Shown: positions 16,678 through 27,344, numbered from the stretch's first letter. The stretch is DNA of 64,000 nucleotides from an uncultured Mycoplasmatota bacterium (GCA_900554305.1 USGV01000003.1:21793-85792); one strand, 5' to 3'. The notes: generated from the sequence alone by a model not told the origin. Made by a program: numbers and translations.

Positions 16678-17745
16678 CTTTTTTGAAGAAGAATTTGTTG
16701 TTGCTGGACTTTTTTCTCCCGCATCACTAGAAAGCATTTCTTCCATGCTCATTATATCTTCATATTCCTGCGTTGTCTTAATAATCTCTCTTGCAAAAAA
16801 ATCATTGTATATTTGATTTATAGCATCTTGAGTTTCTCTATTTCTTTTGTCTAAATTTTCCATGGCTTTTCTCGTGTCATCTTGATCTTTTTGAACTTTA
16901 TTTTGAAATTCTTGATTGCTTTGATTATATAAATTATTTGCTTCTTGTATTGATAGATGTGCAAACTCGGTAATACTGTATCTACTTATGAAGTCTCTTC
17001 TTGCATCATCAGAAACTAATTTTTTATTTGATAAAATTAGATTCCAATTATTTACAGTATAAGTGATATTTTCCTCGAGTGTACCTGCTTCTAACTTTGG
17101 GTTTTGTTCTAAATACTCCCTTAACTTTTGATATTCTTTTCTATATTTTCCTCGAAGCTCAGGACTGTCTAGGTATGTTACTCTGTCTACACCTTCTTTT
17201 TCTTCGATATATCCTTGTAATTGTTGATATACTTTTTTATCTTCTGTTCTATTTCTATCTCTTGCGATTTGTAAAAATCTGCTTCTTTGTTCTGGGGTAG
17301 CTTTGGTAAAAGTTACATAGGTTACTCCTGTTCTTAATTCTTGCATAATTTCTGGTTCATCTTTATTTTCTTCTATATTTTTTTGCATTTCTAACCATTG
17401 CTCATTTATATTCTGTAATAGTCTTGTAAATGCATCCACATTTACTCCTTGTCCTGATTCATATAGTTCAGGTAGAACATGTTGATAGCTTTCTTTTCCC
17501 TTTAAATAGTTTGACATAATCTTTAGATATGCTTCTCTCATGCTTTGTTCTTGTTTCATATTTGCTAGATAGTCTTTTTTAGAAATGTTATTAGCATCCA
17601 ATATTGGTTTAAAGGCTTCATATACATATAATTTAGCGGATAATCTTTCTTTGCCATAGAGATTCATCTTTCCTGTCTTTGATTGTTGTATTAAAGATAT
17701 AGCACCATTTTCTTTATCTAACATTGCCTTTATATTGTCAAACAT
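16675..17745 (-). CDS. Unknown soluble helical protein
   Basis: 356 residues from ATG 17745, chosen because AGGTGA stands 5 bases before it. Hydrophilic, mostly helical, rich in Glu, Gln, Asn and Tyr, with a coiled-coil region near 290-330 and a disordered Ser/Thr tail (SPATTNSSSKK). No signal peptide, membrane segment, zinc cluster or enzyme motif is seen. It lies between rplQ and the SDR gene, in the segment that has been rebuilt compared with the usual rplQ-ecfA1 order. Function unknown. Confidence 0.65.
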   Translation of the reverse strand: MFDNIKAMLDKENGAISLIQQSKTGKMNLYGKERLSAKLYVYEAFKPILDANNISKKDYLANMKQEQSMREAYLKIMSNYLKGKESYQHVLPELYESGQGVNVDAFTRLLQNINEQWLEMQKNIEENKDEPEIMQELRTGVTYVTFTKATPEQRSRFLQIARDRNRTEDKKVYQQLQGYIEEKEGVDRVTYLDSPELRGKYRKEYQKLREYLEQNPKLEAGTLEENITYTVNNWNLILSNKKLVSDDARRDFISRYSITEFAHLSIQEANNLYNQSNQEFQNKVQKDQDDTRKAMENLDKRNRETQDAINQIYNDFFAREIIKTTQEYEDIMSMEEMLSSDAGEKSPATTNSSSKK

Positions 17746-17761
17746 ATTATCACCTGAGTTT

Positions 17762-17801
17762 ATTTTATCACAAAAAGAAAAAGACACAAGGTCTCGTGTC
17801 T
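17762..17801 (-). terminator. Terminator of the alpha operon with embedded promoter
   Basis: On the minus strand AGACAC/GTGTCT (17796-17801 with 17782-17787) is followed by TTTTTCTTTTT, ending rplQ. Just beyond, TG-A-TAAAAT (-10 at 17762-17767) with TTGTGT 16 bases upstream can start the next gene. Confidence 0.65.
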
Positions 17802-18192
17802 ATTTATCTTCTGCTTCTTTCTTTTTAGCAGGTTTCTTTTCTTCTGGTTTAGCTTCATCTACTAATTTTAAAATTACCATTAGAGAGTTGTCTCCACGAC
17901 GTTCAGATAATTTTAAAATTTGAGTATATCCACCATTACGATTTTCATAACGTTTTGCTAAATCATGGAAAATTTTATCCACAACTTTTTTATCATTATG
18001 TAAGAATGCTAATGCTTTACGACGAGAAACTAAATCACCTTTTTTACCATAAGTAATCATTTTTTCAACGAACTTACGAACTTCTTTTGCTCTAGTTTCA
18101 GTTGTAGTAATACTTTCGTTTACTACTACTTGTTTTGTCATAGTAGCTAGCATACTTCTTCTATGTTTATTATCTACACCTAATTTTCTCAT
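17800..18192 (-). CDS. rplQ: 50S ribosomal protein L17
   Basis: 130 residues. [38 protein letters not shown] in its first part is the L17 signature, and a Lys-rich tail ([14 protein letters not shown]) extends beyond the usual end. Last gene of the alpha operon, 20 bases after rpoA, with a terminator on its stop codon. Confidence 0.98.
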   Translation of the reverse strand: MRKLGVDNKHRRSMLATMTKQVVVNESITTTETRAKEVRKFVEKMITYGKKGDLVSRRKALAFLHNDKKVVDKIFHDLAKRYENRNGGYTQILKLSERRGDNSLMVILKLVDEAKPEEKKPAKKKEAEDK

Positions 18193-18212
18193 AGTTATTT
18201 CCTCCTTATATT

Positions 18213-19163
18213 TTAGTCGTCATCACGTAATACTAGACCCATATCTCTAATTTTATCTAATACTTCTTTTAGTGATTTCTTTCCTAGATTACGGATTTTC
18301 ATCATGTCTGATTCACTCTTATTAACAAGATCTTGTAAAGTATGAATACCAGCTCTCTTTAAGCAGTTATATGCTCTTACAGAGAAGTCTAGGTCTTCAA
18401 TTGATGTTTCTAAAGCTTTTACTTTTGGATCTTCTGTTTTTTCAATCATCATTCCACTTACATCTGCGATTGATGATAAATCTGTTAAAATTGTGAAATG
18501 TTCAATTAAAATTCTTGAAGCTAAAGCGATTGCTTCTTCTGGTTTCATAGAACCATTTGTCCATACGTCTAAAATTAATTTATCATAACTTTCATCTTGT
18601 CCAACACGAGCGTTTGCAACTTCATATGATACTCTTTCAATAGGAGAATATAATGAGTCAATAGCTATAACTCCTGCTTTTTTAATATCATGTATTTTCT
18701 TGTTGTCTTCACTTCTTACATATCCACGACCATTTGATACAGTCATTTCCATGTTTAGAGAAGCTCCTTTTGATAATGTAGCGATGACTTTATCTTTGTT
18801 AATAACTTCGATATCAGCATCGTGTTCAATATCTCCAGCAGTGATTTCTCCTTCTTTTGTTGTATTGATACGAACAATCTTTTCTTCGTTTGAATGGTTT
18901 TTAAATACTACCCCTTTCAAATTTAAAATGATTGTTGTTACATCTTCATAAACACCTTCAATTGTTTGGAATTCATGAAGAACACCATCGATTTTAATAC
19001 TACTAATAGCACTACCTGGAAGAGATGATAACATTACTCTTCTTAAAGCGTTACCAATTGTAGTTCCAAATCCTCTTTCTAATGGTTCTAATTCGAATCT
19101 ACCATAGAAATTGCTTTCTACAGAATCTGTTATTTTATAAATTGGTTTTTCAAATTGTAACAT
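18213..19163 (-). CDS. rpoA: RNA polymerase alpha subunit
   Basis: 316 residues. The assembly domain (about 1-230) has [23 protein letters not shown], and the C-terminal domain (about 250-312) has [16 protein letters not shown] and [11 protein letters not shown], which contact UP elements and activators. It lies between rpsK and rplQ in the normal alpha-operon order. Confidence 0.98.
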   Translation of the reverse strand: MLQFEKPIYKITDSVESNFYGRFELEPLERGFGTTIGNALRRVMLSSLPGSAISSIKIDGVLHEFQTIEGVYEDVTTIILNLKGVVFKNHSNEEKIVRINTTKEGEITAGDIEHDADIEVINKDKVIATLSKGASLNMEMTVSNGRGYVRSEDNKKIHDIKKAGVIAIDSLYSPIERVSYEVANARVGQDESYDKLILDVWTNGSMKPEEAIALASRILIEHFTILTDLSSIADVSGMMIEKTEDPKVKALETSIEDLDFSVRAYNCLKRAGIHTLQDLVNKSESDMMKIRNLGKKSLKEVLDKIRDMGLVLRDDD

Positions 19164-19188
19164 GAAACTAACCTCCCTTATTCATTAA

Positions 19189-19572
19189 TTATACACGTGG
19201 ACGTTTTGGTGGACGACATCCGTTGTGTGGTATTGGTGTAACGTCAACAATTGTAGTTACTTCTAACCCTGCAGTTTGAAGTGAACGAATTGCTGTTTCT
19301 CTACCTGGTCCTAAACCTTTTACACGTACTTCTACTTTACGCATACCCATGTCATATGCAGCTTTTCCAGCAGCTTCTGCAGCCATACCAGCAGCAAATG
19401 GAGTTGATTTTTTACTACCTTTGAATCCGATAGCTCCAGATGATGCCCAGCTAATTACGTTACCATCCTTATCTGTGATTGTAGTAATTGTATTATTGAA
19501 TGTTGAATGAATATGTGCAATACCTTCAGGAACATTCTTTTTAACTTTTCTTTTTCTAGTTTTGTAAGCCAT
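19189..19572 (-). CDS. rpsK: 30S ribosomal protein S11
   Basis: 127 residues, family length. Signatures are [18 protein letters not shown] and the C-terminal [17 protein letters not shown]. It binds the platform of the 30S subunit around h23. Standard position between rpsM and rpoA. Confidence 0.98.
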   Translation of the reverse strand: MAYKTRKRKVKKNVPEGIAHIHSTFNNTITTITDKDGNVISWASSGAIGFKGSKKSTPFAAGMAAEAAGKAAYDMGMRKVEVRVKGLGPGRETAIRSLQTAGLEVTTIVDVTPIPHNGCRPPKRPRV

Positions 19573-19611
19573 CTAAGTTTACCTCCTTTAAAATTTCTTT
19601 CATTAAGTTAA

Positions 19612-19980
19612 CTAAGCTTTTTTCTTGTTAGCTACTACTTTTCCTTTACCTTTACGAGTACGTGCATTACGATTTGTTCTTTGTCCTCTTACAGGTAATC
19701 CTTTTTTATGGCGACTTCCTTCATATGAATTAATTTCCATCTTAGTTTTGATGTTCATACTTACTTCACGACGAAGATCACCTTCTGTTAAATGTTTGTT
19801 AATTTCATCACGAATTTTAACTAAATCTTCTTGAGATAAATCTTTTGTTTTTGTTGTTGGATCAATATTTACTGCCTTTAAAATTTGTTTAGCTAAACTT
19901 TGTCCAATACCATAAATATAAGTTAATGAAATACAAATGTGCTTGTCGTTTGGAATATCTACACCTTTAATACGTGCCAT
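19612..19980 (-). CDS. rpsM: 30S ribosomal protein S13
   Basis: 122 residues. [28 protein letters not shown] and the C-terminal [18 protein letters not shown] identify S13, which forms the B1 intersubunit bridges. The basic tail ends in KVVANKKKA. It follows rpmJ by 19 bases. Confidence 0.98.
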   Translation of the reverse strand: MARIKGVDIPNDKHICISLTYIYGIGQSLAKQILKAVNIDPTTKTKDLSQEDLVKIRDEINKHLTEGDLRREVSMNIKTKMEINSYEGSRHKKGLPVRGQRTNRNARTRKGKGKVVANKKKA

Positions 19981-19999
19981 TAATTACACCTCCTAAAAA

Positions 20000-20113
20000 T
20001 TATCCTTGTTTTTGTTTGTGTTTTGGATTTTCACAAATAATTCTTACTGTACCTTTACGTTTTACGACTTTACATTTTTCGCAAATTGGTTTAACTGATG
20101 CTTTTACTTTCAT
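20000..20113 (-). CDS. rpmJ: 50S ribosomal protein L36, zinc-binding form
   Basis: 37 residues, read directly from the sequence. It starts [14 protein letters not shown] and carries the zinc ligands Cys11, Cys14, Cys27 and His32 of the C+ form. The ATG has GGAGGG 6 bases upstream. It lies between infA and rpsM, its standard place. Confidence 0.97.
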   Translation of the reverse strand: MKVKASVKPICEKCKVVKRKGTVRIICENPKHKQKQG

Positions 20114-20126
20114 ACTATCCCTCCTA

Positions 20127-20342
20127 TTATTTACGATAGGTTATACGCCCACGTGTTAAATCATAAGGCGAAAGTTCTATCATTACGGTATCTCCTGCTA
20201 AGATACGAATATAGTTCATTCGTATTTTACCAGAAACGTGAGCTTCCACAATGTGTCCATTTTCTAGTTGAACTTTAAATTTCCCACCTGGGATAATTTC
20301 AAGAACTTTACCTTCAATTTCAATTGTATCTTCTTTGGCCAT
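20127..20342 (-). CDS. infA: Translation initiation factor IF-1
   Basis: 71 residues, [16 protein letters not shown] onwards, with the OB-fold motifs [18 protein letters not shown] and [17 protein letters not shown] 20342 is chosen over an in-frame GTG at 20351, because AGGAGAG stands 8 bases before it. The GTG frame would overlap map. Order map-infA-rpmJ is standard. Confidence 0.98.
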   Translation of the reverse strand: MAKEDTIEIEGKVLEIIPGGKFKVQLENGHIVEAHVSGKIRMNYIRILAGDTVMIELSPYDLTRGRITYRK

Positions 20343-20347
20343 CTTTA

Positions 20348-21094
20348 TCACTCTCCTGTCAAGATTTGATATCCATCTTTTGTCACTACTACTGTATGTT
20401 CAAAGTGTGCTGATAAGCTACCATCTTGTGTATCAATCGTCCAATTATTATCATGAATAAATATATCGGGTCTACCTAATGTTAGCATTGGTTCCACAGC
20501 AATTACCATACCTTCTTTTAGTCTTGGACCAGTATTTGGAATACCATAATTTGGCACTTCTGGATCTTCGTGAACAGAAGTTCCTACTCCGTGACCACAT
20601 AGTTCTTTTACGACTCCTAGGTTATGCTTATGGGCGTACTGTTCAATCGCATAGCCAATATCACCTATTCTATTTCCTGGCTTTACTTGTGCTAAGCCTA
20701 CGAATAGTGATTTTTCAGTGTCTTCTAGTAACTTTCTTGTTTTATCATCTACTTCTCCTACTGCGTAAGTCCAAGCAGAGTCTCCATGGTAACCTTTGTA
20801 ACATGCTCCAATGTCAATAGAAATAATGTCTCCATTTTTTAATTTTCTATCGCTTGGGAATCCATGAACCACTTCTGAATTGATACTTGTACATAGTGTA
20901 GATGGGAACCCTTCGTATCCCTTAAAAGAAGGAGTAGCATCCTTACTTCTTATAAAGTCTTCTGCTAGCTTATCTAACTCTTTTGTAGTTATTCCTTCTT
21001 TTATATATGGTTTTAGATACTGATGGGTTTGATATACTATATTACCAGCAATTTTTAATAATTCAATTTCTCTTTTGCTTTTAATTGTTATCAC
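20348..21094 (-). CDS. map: Methionine aminopeptidase, type I
   Basis: 248 residues of the M24A fold. The five metal ligands are visible: the Asp residues in [18 protein letters not shown], the His in CGHGVG, the Glu in AVEPML, and the Glu in HFEHTVVVT. It removes the N-terminal Met of nascent proteins. The ATG overlaps the adk stop codon by one base. No extra N-terminal zinc finger. Confidence 0.97.
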   Translation of the reverse strand: MITIKSKREIELLKIAGNIVYQTHQYLKPYIKEGITTKELDKLAEDFIRSKDATPSFKGYEGFPSTLCTSINSEVVHGFPSDRKLKNGDIISIDIGACYKGYHGDSAWTYAVGEVDDKTRKLLEDTEKSLFVGLAQVKPGNRIGDIGYAIEQYAHKHNLGVVKELCGHGVGTSVHEDPEVPNYGIPNTGPRLKEGMVIAVEPMLTLGRPDIFIHDNNWTIDTQDGSLSAHFEHTVVVTKDGYQILTGE

Positions 21095-21780
21095 TATTTT
21101 TCATCTCCATCTTTTTTTGATGAAGTAGAAACGCTGATAATTTTGTCTATCTGTTGAAAGACATTTTCAATTGTATCGTTTCCGTTTACTTCAGTTAAAA
21201 CTCCTTGTTGTCTATAATGTTCTATAATTGGTTCTGTTTTTTCTTGATACATTTTATATCTAGTTTGGAAAGCTTCTAAGTTGTCATCATTTCTTTGATA
21301 TAGTTTTCCTCCGCAGATATCACATACAGATTCGATTTGTGGAGCACTTGCTTTTTCATTGATATTATAAACTGCATGACAGTCCTCACAAACTCGTCTA
21401 CCTGTAATTCTTCTTTCTAATGTCTTTTCATCGATTACAATTGAAATTACATTTCCTACTTCATATCCTAATCTCTTTAGGATCTTATCATATTCAACTG
21501 CTTGATCTAGACTCCTTGGAAATCCATCTATGATGTAACCATTTTTGCAATCTTTTTCCTGTAGTCTTTTTTCAATTAGTTGATATGTAATTTCATCTTT
21601 TACTAATTTTCCACTTGCTAGTGTCTCTCTTACATAATTTCCTACTTCACTATCTTCCTTAGCGATTTCTCTTAGGATATCACCAGTTGATATATGTGGA
21701 ATATGATATTTAGCAACAACTAGCTCTGCTTGTGTTCCTTTACCGGCAGCAGGTGGAGCTATAAACATAATATTTTTCAT
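21094..21780 (-). CDS. adk: Adenylate kinase
   Basis: 228 residues, slightly longer than usual because of a Ser/Lys tail (SVSTSSKKDGDEK). The P-loop variant is APPAAGKGTQ, followed by HISTGDILR and GFPRSLDQA. The LID domain binds zinc with four Cys (VCEDC and VCDIC), as in Gram-positive enzymes. It balances ATP, ADP and AMP. Standard place between secY and map. Confidence 0.97.
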   Translation of the reverse strand: MKNIMFIAPPAAGKGTQAELVVAKYHIPHISTGDILREIAKEDSEVGNYVRETLASGKLVKDEITYQLIEKRLQEKDCKNGYIIDGFPRSLDQAVEYDKILKRLGYEVGNVISIVIDEKTLERRITGRRVCEDCHAVYNINEKASAPQIESVCDICGGKLYQRNDDNLEAFQTRYKMYQEKTEPIIEHYRQQGVLTEVNGNDTIENVFQQIDKIISVSTSSKKDGDEK

Positions 21781-21782
21781 TT

Positions 21783-23057
21783 TTACCTTCTACTATATCC
21801 TCTCTTATAACTTCTGGTCAAAATACTTCCTTCCAATTGTTTATAAGTTTCTAGTGCTACACCTACAACGATTAATAATCCTGTACCACCAATAGATACG
21901 CTTGTAGGCAAGCTTGTTAATTTAGAAAATAGAATTGGTAATCCGGCAATTACTACTAGGAACGTTGCTCCTAAAATAGTAAGCCTTGATAAGATTTTAC
22001 TTACATGTTTTTTTGTATCTTCTCCAGGTCTAATTCCAGGAATATACCCTCCATTTTCCTGTAGATTCTTAGCAAATTCTTCTGGCTTTACTTGAATAAA
22101 AGTATAGAAGTATGCGAAGAAAAATATGAATACTACATAGATTAAAAATCCTACTGGAGTTGTATATGTTAAATACTTTTGTACAACTAAAGTAAATGTT
22201 TCATTTTTAATTACTTGTGCCAAGATTCCAGGGATTGCTAGTAAACTTGATGCAAAGATTACTGGAATTACTCCGGCAGTATTTATTTTAATTGGCATAA
22301 AACTTTGAGCTGATTTTCCGTATGCGCTTGTTGATTTGTTGGCATACTGGATTGGTATTCTTCTTTCTGATTCTTGAACAAAAATCATTCCGATGACGAT
22401 TGCAAAGTACACAATTACGAATAATATAAATTTAATAACTCCTAATGTAATTACTTGTGCAGTTCCATCGAATGCAACTAGACCGGTAAAGGCATCAATA
22501 AACATTTGAGGAAGAGTTGCAATGATACCAGCCATGATAATTAAGCTTGTACCATTTCCTATTCCTTTTTGTGTTATTTGATCTCCTAACCATAATAGGA
22601 ATGCAGTACCTGCTGTTAAAACTGTTGCAATGTATAAATATTCTAATACATCTCCTGTTCTACCAATGAAGGCAAATGCAAATGCATAACCTTCAATAAA
22701 AGCAAATGCGATACCTAAATATCTAGTGATTTGATTTAACTTTTGTCTTCCCGTTGCTCCCTGCTTTCTTAATTCTGCAAAATACGGAATGATATCCATT
22801 TGTAATAGTTGCATGATGATTGATGCCGTAATATATGGCATAACACCTAATGCAAAGATTGAGAAGTTTTGTAATGCGCCACCGCCTAAGGTGTTAATTA
22901 ATTCTAGAAATCCTAGATTACTAGTTAAATCTTGTGTTCCTGGAACTCGAATTGAAATACCCAATATGAAGATCATTAGTGCCCCAAGAGTAAAGTAAAT
23001 ACGATGACGTAAATCCTTATTCGTTGAGGTAAATAATTGCTTCATAGTTTTGAACAT
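21783..23057 (-). CDS. secY: SecY protein translocase subunit
   Basis: 424 residues with ten membrane helices. GIGNGTSLIIMAGIIA and the cytosolic loop ESERRIPIQYA are SecY signatures, and a plug-region helix lies after the first membrane segment. It forms the channel for Sec-dependent export and membrane insertion. Standard spc-operon place between rplO and adk. Confidence 0.98.
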   Translation of the reverse strand: MFKTMKQLFTSTNKDLRHRIYFTLGALMIFILGISIRVPGTQDLTSNLGFLELINTLGGGALQNFSIFALGVMPYITASIIMQLLQMDIIPYFAELRKQGATGRQKLNQITRYLGIAFAFIEGYAFAFAFIGRTGDVLEYLYIATVLTAGTAFLLWLGDQITQKGIGNGTSLIIMAGIIATLPQMFIDAFTGLVAFDGTAQVITLGVIKFILFVIVYFAIVIGMIFVQESERRIPIQYANKSTSAYGKSAQSFMPIKINTAGVIPVIFASSLLAIPGILAQVIKNETFTLVVQKYLTYTTPVGFLIYVVFIFFFAYFYTFIQVKPEEFAKNLQENGGYIPGIRPGEDTKKHVSKILSRLTILGATFLVVIAGLPILFSKLTSLPTSVSIGGTGLLIVVGVALETYKQLEGSILTRSYKRGYSRR

Positions 23058-23058
23058 A

Positions 23059-23502
23059 CTAGATCACCTCAGCTTTACTTCCTGATTCTTTGATCTTTTC
23101 TAATGCGCTTGTTGAAAATTTATTAGCTTGAATAGTTAATTTATGTTCTAACTTTCCATTTCCTAAAATTTTAAGTCCATCTAATTCTTTTTTAATAATT
23201 CCTTTTTCCATTAATAATGCAGGTGTTACTACTGTACCATCTTCAAATACATTTAAATCTCCTAAGTTCACTGTAGCATAGCTAACTTTAAAGCGTGCAT
23301 TTGTGAAACCTCTCTTTGGAAGTCTTCTATATAATGGTAATTGTCCACCTTCAAATACTGGATTGATACTACCACCACTACGTGCTTTTTGTCCTTTTTG
23401 TCCGCGTCCACATGTTTTACCAAGACCACTACCTGGACCGCGTCCTACACGTTTTCTTGCATGAGTAGCACCGATATTTTTTTCTAATTCATGTAATTTC
23501 AT
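23059..23502 (-). CDS. rplO: 50S ribosomal protein L15
   Basis: 147 residues. The basic N-terminus [21 protein letters not shown] is typical, and the globular part has [17 protein letters not shown]. The ATG overlaps the rpsE stop codon (TAATG). The rpmD gene (L30), usually between rpsE and rplO, is absent. Confidence 0.98.
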   Translation of the reverse strand: MKLHELEKNIGATHARKRVGRGPGSGLGKTCGRGQKGQKARSGGSINPVFEGGQLPLYRRLPKRGFTNARFKVSYATVNLGDLNVFEDGTVVTPALLMEKGIIKKELDGLKILGNGKLEHKLTIQANKFSTSALEKIKESGSKAEVI

Positions 23503-24011
23503 TATCCTAATATCTCCTCTACTGTTTTACCGCGAAGTGCTGCTACTTGTTCAACAGTTTTCATTGCTTTTAATGCATTTAATGCAGCAGTTGCAGTATT
23601 AATTTTAGTTCTTGCTCCTAGTGATTTAGAGACAACATCACGAATTCCTGCTAATTCTAAGATAGCACGAACAGATCCACCAGCAATGATACCAGTACCA
23701 GCTGGAGCAGGTTTAATGATAACTCTTGCAGCACCACTTGTTCCTACCATTTCATGAGCTACTGTTCTTCCGTCAATTAGAGGTATTGTGATCATTTTCT
23801 TGTTTGCATCTTGAATTGCTTTCTTGATTGCATCAGGTACTTCATTAGCTTTACCAATACCTAATCCAACTTTACCTTTACGGTCACCTACGACAACAGT
23901 TGCTGAATATCTTCTACGACGTCCACCTTTAGTAACTTTTACTACGCTTTTAACGTCGATTACTAATTCTTCATACAACTTCTCTCTAGGTTCTTGAGAC
24001 TTTCTTTGCAT
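23502..24011 (-). CDS. rpsE: 30S ribosomal protein S5
   Basis: 169 residues. [19 protein letters not shown] and [19 protein letters not shown] are S5 signatures; the C-terminal domain has [18 protein letters not shown]5 takes part in decoding accuracy. It is followed directly by rplO with a one-base overlap. Confidence 0.98.
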   Translation of the reverse strand: MQRKSQEPREKLYEELVIDVKSVVKVTKGGRRRRYSATVVVGDRKGKVGLGIGKANEVPDAIKKAIQDANKKMITIPLIDGRTVAHEMVGTSGAARVIIKPAPAGTGIIAGGSVRAILELAGIRDVVSKSLGARTKINTATAALNALKAMKTVEQVAALRGKTVEEILG

Positions 24012-24023
24012 AATACCCTCCTA

Positions 24024-24386
24024 TTAGAATTCTAATCCATTTTCACGTGCAGCTTCTGCTAAAGCTTTTACACGTCCATGATAAAGGTATCCTCCTCTAT
24101 CAAATACCACTTTTGTAATTTTTGCTTTTGTTGCTTTCTTAGCGATTGCTTCACCAACAACTTTAGCTGCTTCTACATTACTTCCGTTTTTAATTTTTAA
24201 ATCTTTGTCTAATGAGGAAGCAGATACAAGAGTAGTTCTAGTTTCATCATCGATAATTTGTGCATAGATTCCAGTGTTAGAACGGAATACGCATAATCTT
24301 GGTACTTCGCTTGTTCCAAAAATGTTCTTACGAACTCTTTCATGACGAACAATACGCATACTATTACGAGATTCTTTCTTTATCAT
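24024..24386 (-). CDS. rplR: 50S ribosomal protein L18
   Basis: 120 residues, starting [20 protein letters not shown], with [20 protein letters not shown] and [21 protein letters not shown]18 binds 5S rRNA with L5. Standard place between rplF and rpsE. Confidence 0.98.
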   Translation of the reverse strand: MIKKESRNSMRIVRHERVRKNIFGTSEVPRLCVFRSNTGIYAQIIDDETRTTLVSASSLDKDLKIKNGSNVEAAKVVGEAIAKKATKAKITKVVFDRGGYLYHGRVKALAEAARENGLEF

Positions 24387-24411
24387 ACTTTGTTTTCTCC
24401 TTTCCTACTTA

Positions 24412-24942
24412 TTAAGCAGCTTTCTTTCCTTCTTTACGACGAACATGTTCGTCTTTATAACGAATACCTTTACCCTTATATGGTTCAGGTTGTCTTACTT
24501 TTCTTACGTTAGCAGCGAATTCTCCAACTAATACTTTATCAATACCTTTGATAGTGATTTCAGTATTTCCGTTAGCTTCTACTGTTAAACCTTCTGGAAT
24601 TTCCATCTCTACTGGATGAGAATAACCAGCGCTGATTACTAATTTTTTACCTTGAACATTGAAACGATATCCGACACCAATAATCTCTAATCCTTTTTCA
24701 AAACCTTTGGTAACACCTTCAATCATGTTGTGAATTAAAGCGTTCATTGTACCGTGCATAGCTTTTGCATTTTCGTTTTTACGTTCTAAAGTAATTTTAT
24801 TATCTTCTTGCTTCATAGTAATATCTTTTAACATTACTTGAGATAAAGTTCCTTTTGGTCCAGTTACTGTTACTGTATTATTTTCTTCAGTTACTGTAAC
24901 TCCTTCTGGAACGATAATTGTACGATTTCCTATACGGCTCAT
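24412..24942 (-). CDS. rplF: 50S ribosomal protein L6
   Basis: 176 residues, starting [17 protein letters not shown]. The two repeated L6 domains are visible; the C-terminal one has [20 protein letters not shown]6 lies near the sarcin-ricin loop. Standard place. Confidence 0.98.
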   Translation of the reverse strand: MSRIGNRTIIVPEGVTVTEENNTVTVTGPKGTLSQVMLKDITMKQEDNKITLERKNENAKAMHGTMNALIHNMIEGVTKGFEKGLEIIGVGYRFNVQGKKLVISAGYSHPVEMEIPEGLTVEANGNTEITIKGIDKVLVGEFAANVRKVRQPEPYKGKGIRYKDEHVRRKEGKKAA

Positions 24943-24969
24943 CTTGACACCTCCTTATATTTTTCTTTA

Positions 24970-25368
24970 TTACCAAATATAAGCTAGAACTTCCCCACCT
25001 ATATTTTCTTTACGTGCTTCTTTATCTGTCATAATTCCTTTAGATGTAGAAAGGATAGCGATTCCTAATCCATTTAATACTCTTGGAATTTCGTTGCTGT
25101 TAACATATACACGAAGACCTGGTTTAGAAATTCTTTTTAGCCCAGTGATAACTCTTTCTTTTTTGTTATATTTTAAAGTTAATAGAATTTTTCCTTGAGC
25201 GTCTTCTTTTACAACTTTGTAATCTTTGATAAATCCTTCATCTTTTAAAATTCTTGCGATTTCTTCTTTCATTTTTGATGCAGGTACTTCTACTTCTTCA
25301 TAACGCATTTGGTTAGCATTACGAATACGAGTTAACATATCTGCAATTGTATCTGTTACTACTGCCAT
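24970..25368 (-). CDS. rpsH: 30S ribosomal protein S8
   Basis: 132 residues. [21 protein letters not shown] at the start and [16 protein letters not shown] near the end identify S8, which binds h21 of 16S rRNA and in other bacteria represses the spc operon. Standard place between rpsN and rplF. Confidence 0.98.
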   Translation of the reverse strand: MAVVTDTIADMLTRIRNANQMRYEEVEVPASKMKEEIARILKDEGFIKDYKVVKEDAQGKILLTLKYNKKERVITGLKRISKPGLRVYVNSNEIPRVLNGLGIAILSTSKGIMTDKEARKENIGGEVLAYIW

Positions 25369-25387
25369 TTAAATTCCTCCTTTCCAA

Positions 25388-25573
25388 TTACCAACTTGAT
25401 TTCTTAAGTCCTGGTATTTGTCCTTTATAAGCTAATTCACGGAAGCAAATACGGCAGATTCCGAATTTACTCATAACTGCGTGAGGTCTACCACAACGAG
25501 CACATCTAGTATATTCACGTACTTTAAACTTTTGTGGTCTATTAGCTTTTACTATCATACTTTTCTTTGCCAT
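25388..25573 (-). CDS. rpsN: 30S ribosomal protein S14, zinc-binding short form
   Basis: 61 residues with the zinc cluster CARCG and CRICFRELA, the C+ short form typical of Gram-positives. Starts [21 protein letters not shown]. Standard spc place between rplE and rpsH. Confidence 0.98.
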   Translation of the reverse strand: MAKKSMIVKANRPQKFKVREYTRCARCGRPHAVMSKFGICRICFRELAYKGQIPGLKKSSW

Positions 25574-25590
25574 AATATTCCTCCCATTTT

Positions 25591-26130
25591 TTACTTTCTA
25601 AAAGGAATTCCAAGTCCATTTAATAAATCGAATGATTCTTCATTAGTTTTTGCTGTTGTTACAAATACGATATCCATTCCACGTACTTTTACAACTTCAT
25701 CATAATCAATTTCTGAAAAGATTAATTGTTCTTTAATTCCCATAGTATAGTTTCCTCTACCGTCGAAAGATTTTGGACTAACTCCACGGAAATCTCTAAC
25801 ACTTGGTAGAGCGATTGCAATTAGTTTATCCATAAAGTTATACATGTTTTCTCCACGTAATGTAACTTTACATCCAATTGCATGTCCTTCTCTTACTTTG
25901 AATCCAGCGATTGATTTTTTAGCACGTGTTACTACTGGTTTTTGTCCAGAGATTTTTGCTAAATCTGCAACTGCTGCATCAATTAGTTTTGAGTTAGATG
26001 TAGCATCACCTACACCGATATTAATAACAATCTTTTCTAACTTTGGAACTTCCATAATTGATTTATAATTATATTTTTCTTTTAAACTTGGAACAACTTC
26101 ATTTAAGTATTTCTCTTTTAGGCGGTTCAT
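25591..26130 (-). CDS. rplE: 50S ribosomal protein L5
   Basis: 179 residues. [31 protein letters not shown] and [22 protein letters not shown] are L5 signatures. L5 contacts 5S rRNA and P-site tRNA. Standard place. Confidence 0.98.
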   Translation of the reverse strand: MNRLKEKYLNEVVPSLKEKYNYKSIMEVPKLEKIVINIGVGDATSNSKLIDAAVADLAKISGQKPVVTRAKKSIAGFKVREGHAIGCKVTLRGENMYNFMDKLIAIALPSVRDFRGVSPKSFDGRGNYTMGIKEQLIFSEIDYDEVVKVRGMDIVFVTTAKTNEESFDLLNGLGIPFRK

Positions 26131-26147
26131 AGTTACCCTCCTTCCAA

Positions 26148-26459
26148 TTAATCAAGCTTCTCGTTTGATTTTTTTGTGATTCTAATTTTTTTACCTGTTT
26201 TTGTATCAGTTGTATGTCCGATTCTAGTTCCTTTTTTTGTCTTAGGATCAACAATCATAACATTTGATGCATGAATTGGTTTTTCAACTTCAATAATTCC
26301 ACCAGATTCATTAGCTGTAGGTTTTTGATGTTTCTTAACTACGTTAACTCCTTCAACTACAACTTTGTTTTCGCTTCTTAATGTTTTAATAATTTTTCCT
26401 TCTTTACCTTTATCAGAACCAGCGATAACTACAACTTTATCTCCTACTTTAAAGTTCAT
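26148..26459 (-). CDS. rplX: 50S ribosomal protein L24
   Basis: 103 residues. The KOW motif is [20 protein letters not shown] near the N-terminus, followed by [14 protein letters not shown]24 is an early assembly initiator near the exit tunnel. Standard place. Confidence 0.98.
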   Translation of the reverse strand: MNFKVGDKVVVIAGSDKGKEGKIIKTLRSENKVVVEGVNVVKKHQKPTANESGGIIEVEKPIHASNVMIVDPKTKKGTRIGHTTDTKTGKKIRITKKSNEKLD

Positions 26460-26474
26460 AATTTATCCTCCTCA

Positions 26475-26843
26475 TTATAGTACTTCTTTTGCTAAAGAAA
26501 CAATTTTCATGTAATCTTTATCACGAAGTTCTCTTGCGACTGGTCCAAAAATACGAGTACCTACTGGACTCTTGTCATCACGAATGATAACACAAGCATT
26601 GTCATCGAACTTAATATATGATCCATCTTCACGACGAACGCCTTGACGACTACGAACGATAACTGCTTTTACAACTTTTCCTTTTGGTAATGGTGAGTTA
26701 GGAATTGCATTTTTTACTGTTCCAACTACTACATCACCAATGTTACCTGTTTTTACTTTGCTTCCACCTAGAACACGAATTACTAATAATTCACGTGCAC
26801 CAGTATTGTCAGCAACTTTTAAACGACTTTCTTGTTGTAACAT
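26475..26843 (-). CDS. rplN: 50S ribosomal protein L14
   Basis: 122 residues starting [20 protein letters not shown], with [15 protein letters not shown] near the end. L14 forms an intersubunit bridge and binds RsfS. Standard place between rpsQ and rplX. Confidence 0.98.
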   Translation of the reverse strand: MLQQESRLKVADNTGARELLVIRVLGGSKVKTGNIGDVVVGTVKNAIPNSPLPKGKVVKAVIVRSRQGVRREDGSYIKFDDNACVIIRDDKSPVGTRIFGPVARELRDKDYMKIVSLAKEVL

Positions 26844-26877
26844 AGATTATTCCTCCTTCTTTCCAATCATCTAAGCG

Positions 26878-27138
26878 TTAAATAATAACTGCTTCTTTTA
26901 CTACTTCTTTTAAATAGAAATGCTTTGTTTTTGACATTGGTCTAGTTTCAGCTATACGAACTGTGTCTCCAACTTTAGCAATATTTTTTTCATCATGTAC
27001 ACTATATTTCTTAGAGCTTTTAACTCTTTTGTGATATAACGGATGGTTTTTATAAGTTTCAACTAAAACGCTTATTGTCTTATCATTAGTTGCGCTAACT
27101 ACTTTTCCAACTAATTCTCTTTTAATTTTCTTTTCCAT
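26878..27138 (-). CDS. rpsQ: 30S ribosomal protein S17
   Basis: 86 residues. [19 protein letters not shown] and [20 protein letters not shown] are the OB-fold signatures of S17. Standard place between rpmC and rplN. Confidence 0.98.
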   Translation of the reverse strand: MEKKIKRELVGKVVSATNDKTISVLVETYKNHPLYHKRVKSSKKYSVHDEKNIAKVGDTVRIAETRPMSKTKHFYLKEVVKEAVII

Positions 27139-27149
27139 TATATAACCTC

Positions 27150-27344
27150 CTATTCGTTACTTTCACGTTCTTTTAGAACAGTTTTCATTCTTGCAACGGT
27201 GTGTCTTAAATCTCTAATTCTAGAAGGTTTTTCAAGGTTTCCTGTAGCTTGTTGGAAACGTAAGTTAAATAATTCTTGTTTTGCTTCAAATAGTTTTGTA
27301 TTGATTTCTTCAGTTGTTAATTCTCTAATCTCTTTAACCTTCAT
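27150..27344 (-). CDS. rpmC: 50S ribosomal protein L29
   Basis: 64 residues from ATG 27344 ([15 protein letters not shown]). A longer start at 27359 exists, but GGTGGTGA stands just before 27344 and the shorter form is family length. The start overlaps the end of rplP by 11 bases. [21 protein letters not shown] is the L29 core. Confidence 0.97.
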   Translation of the reverse strand: MKVKEIRELTTEEINTKLFEAKQELFNLRFQQATGNLEKPSRIRDLRHTVARMKTVLKERESNE

